The notes under the pieces: generated by a model
What the model was told of the DNA's origin: nothing
Seen by the model: the letters and a program-made list of their open reading frames with translations, nothing else
Databases searched by the model: none
Position numbers and translations under genes: made by a program
Origin: Rhea pennata
Lineage: Eukaryota > Chordata > Aves > Rheiformes > Rheidae
DNA: 64,000 nucleotides
NCBI RefSeq assembly: GCF_028389875.1
Contig: NC_084702.1
Location: forward strand, 54,222,053-54,286,052
Reading direction: 5' to 3'
Shown: in pieces, positions 56,077 to 64,000 of the stretch
Numbering within the stretch: the first letter of the stretch is position 1
How the letters are laid out: the number at the start of each line of letters is the position of its first letter

Positions 56077-58246
56077 GTCAGTTTATAAAGCGGGCTGAAC
56101 TTCCACCTCTTTCTTTGGGGGGGGGGGGTGTCAAGTGGAGAAGGCTGGAAGCGCCGATGAAGGTAGCAGGTCGTTCCCTGGTGCCTGTTGGCGCGGAGAG
56201 CGCGCTGCCTCCGTCCGGGTGCTCCGGCTGCCGGAGGAGCCGCAGGTGCGGCGCTCCTCGCCTGAGAGCGGGTAATGCCGGAGGAGGAGAAGGCGAGCGA
56301 GGAGCGGCGCGCTGCGAGGCTGCGTTGCGCTCAGTTTGTAGTGCAGGGCAGGAGGGACAGCACGTCTGTGGAAGGGTGGCCAAAACGCGGGGCAGCGGCG
56401 TCAGGCTGCGGCCGGGGCTAGGGAAGATGGGATTCAGTCTGCATGTGGGATGTTTTTCTTGGAAAGTGGTTTTGTTAGGCTCTTTTATGAGCAAATAGCG
56501 GTCACTTCCCTCCCAATGAATTTTTACTAGAAGAGCTTTTAACGTGCTTGTTGTTTTAGCCCTCATTTGTATTTTTCAGGTGTATTCTCTGTAGGCCTCT
56601 GCAGGGAAATTTCTTGTCTCTCTTTTTCCAAATCTCCTTCAGCAGAGCCGTTATGCTACAAGGCAGGATGCTGTGAGATGAGCACAAGCCACAACAGTCC
56701 CCTCAGTGCAGCCCCCCTGCCCCCTCCCAGTTTAAACTTTTCTCTCCCGGTACTGTCCACCATGCTTTGACCACGCTCTGATGGTAACTGTTATTACAGA
56801 AAATCCCTCCAGATGGGAAAGAATATCTGGGGAGATGATAAATATTGTGTCAGAAAAAGTTACTGAATACGCTGGCTGGACCTCTCCAAGCTTTCTACGA
56901 AAGTACAAACATAGGACGTTGTAAATAAGAAAACTGATTAGAAACATGCAGGAAATGTTGACCATCCTGCAGTTAACCTTGGAAACCAGGAAGGCTGAAG
57001 AGACAGAGGCATCACCATGAAACGTTGCATGTGACAGGCTAGGATTCTGAAACCAGACCTGACTCTGGCAACTCCTTGAAAAATAAAGAGTTATGGTGGT
57101 GATAAAATGGCAAGCTTTTAAACAAAAATCCTTTTTCTACCTGAAACATTTTAATGTGCATACAATATAGTGTAAGAAATTGGAGTTCTTGTTATACTGA
57201 CCAAGGGAATTTACAGGGTTAAAGAAGTCTTGAAAAACACAAAAATACTTAAAGGTTTATGATCTTTAGCTGTGTAAGTACATGTTTTCAGAGAGATGAG
57301 GATTGGTGACTTAATTTTAGTGGAATGATTCTGGACTCCCTAAACACTACTGTGAAAGAGTTTGTTTGTATAATTTGTAGCATGCTAAGGCACTGAGGGC
57401 AAAAAATTTGTCTTTAACTGTGAACAGGCAAAGAACATTGATTCATAGCATTCCTTTACTTAATGAAATGGCGTTTTTGTATGTATTTGTTTGTGGTAAC
57501 ATCAGTGAGCTGTTTTCCCTCAATTTTGTGGTGATTTCTATTGTTACACAGTAATGAGACACTTCAAGAGTTTCTCCTGGTAATTAAGTACTGTTTACAA
57601 ATTAGCAAGCAGTAACTGCAGGAAAAAAGTTGTAAAACTTTAGTTTGGTTTTAATGGCTTTACCCGCTATGATAGCAGTAGATTCTGTATCGGAATAGGA
57701 CCCTGGGTTACCACTGTCTCATATTATATATCCTCAGGATAGGATCCAGCACAAATACACAAATAGTGCCTGTCTGTCTACTGCTTGGAAACAAATTGTC
57801 ATTGGCTCCAAAAATCAGTTGTTTTTCATACAACAAGGTGCTTCATGCTACTTCATCACAGATCAGTTTCCAGAACAATTTCATTTTCTGAATATAAAAT
57901 GCTAGAAAGAAATAACATTCCTGGAATACTGTTAGTACAAGAACACTAGAAACTTGTGGATAATCTGAAAGACCCATTCACAATTGGTTATCATTAACTA
58001 GGTCACACAGCAGCTCAAAGAATGAGGAACTATACTGGCACAAATATACTTCCACAGCTGAAAAGCATCTGTATCGCCCCTGACATTTTGCAAACATAAG
58101 TAGTTGTTCCTAACATTGCAGTTAATTAGATTTAGGAATATTTTATAATCCCAATCTGTTTAGCATCAATGCATGATGAATAATCAAATTAATCTTTTGG
58201 AGAATCTGCTTCAACTGTGGTCTTTTTTCAAAGTAACCAGTTATGA

Positions 58247-58249
<3 letters not shown>

Positions 58250-58286
<37 letters not shown>
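58250..58286. repeat. T37 homopolymer followed by GTGCAG
   Basis: Thirty-seven consecutive T then GTGCAGGG. Could be the reversed poly(A) tail of a retroposed sequence or simply a homopolymer; it also makes an extreme polypyrimidine-AG. Confidence 0.85.
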
Positions 58287-58287
<1 letters not shown>

Positions 58288-61200
58288 TGCAGGGTATATC
58301 AAGCCCAGCTGGGAAATGTATATTGCGATTGAGCCAGTGTCCATGCGGATCTCAGGGAAGTCCCACTACCCTTTGTTCCTGCAGTGACAATTTTAGGGCA
58401 ACATAACCCTTAGCACATCTTTGTTAAACAGATTCTCTAGATCAAACCATAGTTACCTTCATCCAGTATTCAGGAATGTATTCTACCTTATATTTGTCAA
58501 TTATAGCTCGGTTACATTTTCTTTTCATAATACTGTATCTGAATCTGAAGTTCTTGGGCATTTTTATTCCACTGGATCAAGGTTTACATTTCCTGCTCCA
58601 CTTTCCTTCCTACTCTTCCTCTTCACTTCCTTTACAGTGCAAACCATAGATGAACATAGAAATAGCATGGCTGGATCTTAGCAGCTCTCCTGCCTACACT
58701 CCTCCTTTCACACTTTCAGGGCTGAGCCAGCCTGGTTTATACATCCAACAAGCCCAACTTGTGGATAAGGTGATCAATTAGGCCTGTCAGAGAGGATTTC
58801 TGAAATTATTTTATTGGTACCTACCAGCCCCTGGGGGCGTTCAGGCATACTGAAACTGCTGACTTGCCTATACAGCAGCATTGCCAGCTTTATGCAGCCC
58901 AAGCTCATATTGCACCCTGGAAATGCATGCTGCCTGTCCTGTGGTCCCCTCCTCCCCACTCAGAAGGCAGAAATATTTGAAGATGAACCTTGCCTAGTTT
59001 GTAGCTGTGAGTGTATATGTATATAGGTAGATACTTACCTTCAACAGCTGGGGAAACAGAGTTGCTGATAAAGGATTTCCTTTCTAGTACTATGTTTACA
59101 TCCTCCCTGTATATAGGCACTTGTGTCATTCCCATTTTAACAGTGTGTAAGCACCTCAGTCTCTCTTTTTTTTTTCCATAACAACCTTATAACAAGGCTC
59201 AGATCTTTATTCTAACTTTCACTGATCTCAGCTTAATTAAGCTATTAAAAATGTATTTAGAAAATGGGCCTTAAATCATGTTACAGGAAGCATATAGCAG
59301 AACTGGGTCTCCCAAAGCCAAACTCTACTCCAGACAGCCTAACACTAACTGTTGGCCTAAACTAGCCCCCTTCTGTGTCATGTGAATAGTCCTACTGAAG
59401 TCTATAGAGATAGCAAATTTGAGCACATAGAGGCATTAGATCAGACACTAGAAAAACAGGCTTGTTCCTACTTCTAGCATGTACCTGCTCTATGACTTTG
59501 AGCAACATTCTTCTATTTTCATGCCTGTTTAATGTTTTTAACTGAAAAGAGTTATTTCTATGGATAAAAAGGCTTGTATAAGTGCTACACATAATGTCAC
59601 TAAAATAAAGCAAGCAGTTAAAATCGAGTTGTACATAAATATGGGAGACTTCTAGATATGTCAAAAATAAGGGAGAATTAGTCAAAATTCAAGCATATGT
59701 GCTATCTAAAATATATTTGTTTGTTTCTGAAAATGTAACTGTACTATTTGATTGGCTATTTTTATAAAAGACTTGATAATAATCTTGAGTGTTACTTGGT
59801 AAAAATATGCATTTCATAATAATGCTTTGTACTTCAGTGAAAGCTGAGATAGAAAATAGCAAATCATGTACTTACAGTAAAAAAAAGAATGAATCCTTAA
59901 AGTAATTTGAATGCAATTACTTTTCAAAAATGTTTCATCAAGACAGAATAAAGAAAATCAACTGAACAAAAGAAGGCAATAGCACCACAGTGGTGTTGCC
60001 CCTCTTACTGGTGATCGCAAGAGGTTTTTTTTGTTTGTTTTTTTCGTTTTTTTGTTTTTTTTCATGAGGACAGACAGAAAAGTTCTGGCTGTCTTTCATT
60101 CCCCTTAATTCCTCTGGTCATACATATGTTGCAAACAGTCTTTGTGAGGGCTGTGACGCCAGAAATAAATGCCATCAAAGGTGAAACAGTTCGTCTCATG
60201 GGTTTCTTTTTTCCTTACATTCCAAATATTGCAATATATTCTTAGCCAAATACATGCCACACCCTATCACCATGTTATCCAATGTTTTATTATTAATGTA
60301 TATTGAATCAATGTTTTATTAATAAAAGTATGAAGCATTCTAACTAACTGTTCTCCTTGTATCTGATAAACTTCTGAATGTCATTGCTTAACAAAAGCAA
60401 AGCACTTGTAGCTGCAGAGCATTCTGCTATGGAATGAAATAAACTGATGGGAAAAAAACCGTGATAAAAATTTCACATGTGTATTTCAACTGACTTTTTT
60501 GTTTGTTAGACTTTTGGAACAAGCTACAGTGACATCATCCTTTGATTTTGGAATTCAAAATAAAACTTCAATATCAAAGAAAAAAGAACAAAATTATTGC
60601 TGTTCAGTTATGTACAGAACATTACTAATGTTTTCAATGGTGAATAAAAATAAGTCTGTTAATTTCCATTGCAGTTAAACTAACTAAACATTTTTTATTT
60701 CTCTAGGAACATAGAGCAAACATGTAATTTTCATATTCATGGCTAATCTTGTATTGGAATTACTGTTATACCATCTGTTAAATATTGTAGTTAAGCAAGC
60801 ACATAAAAGAGAAATCAAAGTAATTTAATTTTATTGATTGCATGTATGCAGGGGTACATTCATGCAAGATCTTTCATTTTATACCACATTAAGCTCTTCA
60901 ATGTTCATGTGAAACCTTATTTTTTCTTTGATCCTATCAACTGTTTCTTTTGTTTTAGACCTGGTATTATGTGCTCAGGTACTGGACTCTTCTCAATCCC
61001 CCGATCTCTACGGTGAATGGGACAGGCTGTGTATCACTGTTCATGCTGTTTTACACTGACTGGTATGTTTTCAAAGCAACATAAGAAAGGTAGTATACTT
61101 CCACAAATATTACTACTTTTATAAAGGACATTAATAGCTATTGTCCTGCTATTTTATCAGTTAACTTGTTATATAAAAATATTTTGCCACACTTGCTTTT

Positions 61201-61483
61201 TTTACTTATTATGCCCAGGAATTTGGGTTTTTTTTCCTCATTAATTCCTAGATCTTTTTCCTTCTCATTTTATGAAAAAGAATGAGTGAATGTGTCACCA
61301 TATTTAACATTGGGGGGGGGAATACTGCAGTATTCATTCTGTTCAATGGATGAAAATCGTGAGTAGCACAACCACAGTGGCGCCACTTGGGTCCAGTCAG
61401 CATAAAGCCATTACCGTGTACTGAACGATATTTTCTTTGCAGCTTATTTGGCAGAGTGTGATGAAAGCCTAAGCAATCAGAAA

Positions 61484-61507
61484 AAACAAACAAACAAACA
61501 AACAAAC
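61484..61507. repeat. CAAA tetranucleotide repeat
   Basis: About six CAAA units, upstream of ANKRD34B. Confidence 0.85.
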
Positions 61508-61594
61508 CCAGCTATACTTTATGCATGGGTAAATGTTATATAAAATACTGTTTCAATTTTTTAAGGTATTTCTTGAGGATGGGCGTGTCTTTTG

Positions 61595-61598
<4 letters not shown>

Positions 61599-61647
<49 letters not shown>
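61599..61647. repeat. TA dinucleotide microsatellite (about 24 units)
   Basis: An uninterrupted TA run about 150 bp upstream of the ANKRD34B coding exon and likely length-polymorphic. Confidence 0.92.
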
Positions 61648-61648
<1 letters not shown>

Positions 61649-61760
61649 CATCTGCATGCTTTTTTCACAAAGTACTGGGGAACGTGCAGGAGAAATTCAT
61701 GCAGTTAAATCTTACTTTTTGTTTTGCTGGCCTATTTACTTTCTCTGAGAACTAGGTGTT

Positions 61761-61768
61761 CTTTTCAG
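61761..61768 (+). other. ANKRD34B: Splice acceptor before the ANKRD34B coding exon
   Basis: GTGTTCTTTTCAG|CAGCTAGC: pyrimidine-rich and 33 nt before the ATG. It supports a spliced 5' UTR joined to this exon. Confidence 0.6.
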
Positions 61769-61801
61769 CAGCTAGCAAGGTGTGAGTGAGAGACAAGTGC
61801 A

Positions 61802-63358
61802 ATGAATGAAACCGCAGAGTTGCCAGCGGATGGGAATTCTCTCATACGAGCGGTCTACCAAAGCCGCCTTCGCCTCACCAGACTGCTACTGGAGGGCGGC
61901 GCCTACATTAACGAGAGCAATGACAGAGGTGAAACTCCATTAATGATTGCTTGTCGCACAAAGCACGTGGACTCCCAGAGTGTCAGCAAGGCAAAAATGG
62001 TTAAATATCTACTGGAAAACAAAGCAGATCCAAACATACAGGACAAATCTGGAAAGACAGCTTTGATGCATGCTTGCTTAGAAAACGCAGGCCCTGAAGT
62101 GATTTCTCTGCTACTGAAAAGTGGAGCTGACCCAAGCCTACAAGATCACTCTAACTGCTCTGCCCTAGTGTATGCAATAAACTCCAAAGACAAAGAGACC
62201 CTGAAAGTTCTTCTTAATGCCTGCAGAGCAAGAGGAAAAGAAGTAATCATCATCACCACAGACAAGTCTCCATCTGGAAAACAGACAACTAAACAGTACT
62301 TAAATGTGCCTCCTGCTGACTCTGAGGAATGCTGTTCCCCAAGTGCTTGCACTTCCCCGTCGGAAATAGAACTGAAAACATCTCCATCTCCACTTTCAAG
62401 TTCAAAGGAAAGTGAAAAAGCACTTTTCAGCTTTAAAGAGCTGGATCATCCAAGAAGCACAGACAATTCATCTGAACCAGTTTCACCTACTAGAAAATCT
62501 AGTTCAACACATACAGGATCCAAGCTGGTACAAGCACAGCGGCTACAGTCTGAGTCTTGGAAAAAGAGCTCTCCTTCACTCTTTCACCAGAACAAAGTTG
62601 CCTCTTTGCAAGAACAACTTCAGGATATAACTCCAGAAGAAGAGCTCTCTTTTAAAATCAATGGCCTTGCCCTATCAAAGAGATTTATCACCAGACACCA
62701 AAGTATTGATATAAAAGACACTGCTCATTTATTGAAAACTTTTGATCAAACTGGATCGAGGGAATTATCATATGATGAAATAAATTCTCAGACTCTTTAT
62801 GCCGAAGGGAAACAGAATCCTAGTGGGATTTCTATGGGTGAGGATTCTGATTTGGGACAGATCAGTTTCATTTCAACCCTGAGAAGTATTATTCAGAAAA
62901 GAAATTTAGGAGCAAATCACTACAGCTCTGATTCTCAGTTAACTACTAGTCTGGGTCCTGCAACCACAGAAGATATTAAATCGGCGATAGGAAAGAAAAA
63001 GATTCTTTCTCCATCTCCTGCTTTGTTATCAAGTTCTAGGGAATTACTAGAGAACATGCCGCCTGTTCCTCTGAGCAGAAGAAATCAAGCTTTTCTAGAA
63101 AGACGAGGTTCAGGAACCTTTTTGTTGGATCATATTGCTCAAACTAGACCAGGTTTCCTTCCACCTTTAAATGTTAATCCTCACCGCCCAATTTCAGATG
63201 TTAGTTTCATAAACAAGGTTTCTGGGATGATTTCTTGTGGACAAAAAAACTTGGTACCAACAGCACCTGCTTTCCCTAAGGAGACCAGAAATCAGAAAAT
63301 TCTAGTAAGGAGGCAGTCATTACAAACTGAGCAGATCAAGCAACTAGTAAATTTTTAA
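61802..63358 (+). CDS. ANKRD34B: ANKRD34B, ankyrin repeat domain-containing protein 34B
   Basis: An intact 518-codon frame in one exon, as in other vertebrates (human about 514 residues). Residues 11-145 hold about four ankyrin repeats; signatures are E-T-P-L-M-I-A-C at 44-51, K-T-A-L-M-H-A-C at 85-92 and C-S-A-L-V-Y-A-I at 119-126, each with an L-L-L/V-L-L helix after it. K-G-K-E-V-I-I-I-T-T near 145-153 follows. The middle is serine-rich and probably disordered. A conserved ANKRD34-family block around residues 425-465 has R-R-N-Q-A-F-L-E-R-R-G-S-G and R-P-G-F-L-P-P-L-N. No signal peptide or membrane segment is seen. The biochemical role is poorly known; mammalian protein is reported as cytoplasmic/nuclear. 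The start has purine at -3 and matches the family N-terminus (G-N-S-L-I at 11-15). Orientation relative to DHFR matches human synteny. Confidence 0.98.
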   Translation: MNETAELPADGNSLIRAVYQSRLRLTRLLLEGGAYINESNDRGETPLMIACRTKHVDSQSVSKAKMVKYLLENKADPNIQDKSGKTALMHACLENAGPEVISLLLKSGADPSLQDHSNCSALVYAINSKDKETLKVLLNACRARGKEVIIITTDKSPSGKQTTKQYLNVPPADSEECCSPSACTSPSEIELKTSPSPLSSSKESEKALFSFKELDHPRSTDNSSEPVSPTRKSSSTHTGSKLVQAQRLQSESWKKSSPSLFHQNKVASLQEQLQDITPEEELSFKINGLALSKRFITRHQSIDIKDTAHLLKTFDQTGSRELSYDEINSQTLYAEGKQNPSGISMGEDSDLGQISFISTLRSIIQKRNLGANHYSSDSQLTTSLGPATTEDIKSAIGKKKILSPSPALLSSSRELLENMPPVPLSRRNQAFLERRGSGTFLLDHIAQTRPGFLPPLNVNPHRPISDVSFINKVSGMISCGQKNLVPTAPAFPKETRNQKILVRRQSLQTEQIKQLVNF

Positions 63359-64000
63359 CAGAAGATTAAAAGGTAACAAAATCTTTACAGTACATACTCA
63401 CAATTCTGTCTGATCGTAATGATACACATCACAAAAGACGGATCAGTAATGTAAGGCTCTTAGCTAGCTCTCTACCTTGGAATGAGGTAAATAGCTTAGA
63501 TACTACATGAAAAGCTATGGTCAGCTAATGATGATGCTTTCGGCAAACTGAGAAATATTTATTATATTGTTTTCATAATGTTTTCGAATTCAGCATTGAA
63601 ATGTTACTCACGATGTCTCAATCCACAAAGGCTAAATCCTTAGGCATTTTAGTTCTCGTTTTTACATTGGAACCACCCTACCTCCATGTTTTCCCAAAAT
63701 GTTTACTCTTTTCCCACCCAGAAATGTTGTACAGGTGGAATTTGGGAACTTCAGACATTTGGCTGGGATGCTGGACATCAGTAGCTCTGGCCAAATTGCG
63801 TGATATCCAGATATCCCAGATAAAATCAGGCTTATGCTTGTACACAAAAGGTGGGCAGCGGCAACTGAATATAGGCAGTGTCTTCTGGCTTTGGTGGCTT
63901 TATTGCATGTAAACGAATGAGCTGCAGTACACACAGTAAATAAAGTTCATGTTACAGGCTTATATGCATAAATATGTCCAGAAAATTCCAGATACAAAGT
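63359..64000 (+). other. ANKRD34B: ANKRD34B 3' UTR
   Basis: Sequence following the stop codon, AT-rich with no further coding gene recognised. An ORF of 103 codons at 63601-63912 shows no known domain and is taken as chance. Confidence 0.7.
63939..63944 (+). terminator. ANKRD34B: Candidate ANKRD34B poly(A) signal
   Basis: AATAAA followed by GTTCATGTT, about 580 bp after the stop. Other sites may lie beyond the window. Confidence 0.5.

Larger units (their letters stand above)
55350..56450. promoter_or_regulatory. ANKRD34B: CpG island, probable ANKRD34B promoter
   Basis: GC- and CpG-dense DNA between AT-rich flanks, with clustered GC boxes at 55698-55727, GGCTC repeats, G-runs and several long multi-frame open stretches that are composition effects. 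The only recognised gene downstream on the plus strand is ANKRD34B, 5.7 kb away, whose coding region is a single exon preceded by a good acceptor; in mammals its 5' UTR is split and begins upstream. A divergent minus-strand transcript is also possible. Confidence 0.75.
56077..61768 (+). other. ANKRD34B: Inferred ANKRD34B 5' UTR intron
   Basis: Between the inferred donor GTCAGT (56077) and acceptor TTCTTTTCAG (61768). AT-rich, with a G12 run at 56117-56128, a T37 run at 58250-58286, a CAAA run near 61.49 kb and a long TA microsatellite at 61.60 kb. No coding gene is recognised. Confidence 0.5.

Noticed and set aside
56078-56566. 162-codon minus-strand and 127-codon plus-strand frames beside the second island
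   Set aside because: They overlap each other, contain low-complexity Pro/Ser/Gly stretches and show no recognisable domain.
61248-61505. 85-codon minus-strand frame upstream of ANKRD34B
   Set aside because: Its N-terminal end is in the CAAA repeat and the rest resembles no protein I know.

Overview
This is nuclear DNA from a bird, most likely not a galliform. The evidence is intron-split vertebrate genes, CpG-island promoters, few recognisable interspersed repeats, and a DHFR protein that by my recollection of the chicken sequence differs at roughly 15 of 189 positions. Gene order and orientation match the vertebrate MSH3 / DHFR / ANKRD34B neighbourhood (human 5q14). No bacterial-style features (operons, CRISPR, insertion sequences) are present.

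Layout. (1) Positions 1-27076, minus strand: the 5' part of MSH3, exons 1-8, about 406 codons covering the PCNA-binding N-terminus, the mismatch-recognition domain and the start of the connector domain. Exons 9 onward lie off the left edge or were not recognised; 1-15117 is read as intron 8. Exon 6 and exon 7 are separated by an AT-AC intron with textbook U12 (minor spliceosome) signals. (2) 27077-27349: a 273-bp GC-rich bidirectional promoter with tandem GC boxes and E2F-like sites, inside a CpG island of roughly 26.55-27.72 kb. (3) 27350-43944, plus strand: complete DHFR, six coding exons joining to a 190-codon frame without any break. Its short intron 1 carries an inverted pair of ZNF143/THAP11-like motifs. 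Intron 4 is 11.5 kb. (4) 43945-61768: DHFR 3' UTR and intergenic DNA with homopolymer tracts (including a run of 29 C), then a second CpG island (about 55.35-56.45 kb) that probably holds the ANKRD34B promoter and non-coding first exon. (5) 61802-63358, plus strand: ANKRD34B, an intact single-exon coding region of 518 codons, followed by a 3' UTR with a poly(A) signal near 63.94 kb.

How the genes relate. MSH3 (mismatch repair of insertion/deletion loops) and DHFR (tetrahydrofolate supply for thymidylate and purine synthesis) are both S-phase-linked and share one divergent promoter, as in mammals. ANKRD34B is an ankyrin-repeat protein with its own CpG island and no sequence evidence of functional linkage to the other two.

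The most notable observations are the U12 AT-AC intron of MSH3, the very weak donor of the intron just before it, the shortened MSH3 exon 1, the inverted ZNF143-like pair, a perfect 11-bp-arm palindrome in the second island, and a predicted upstream ORF that would end just before the ANKRD34B start.
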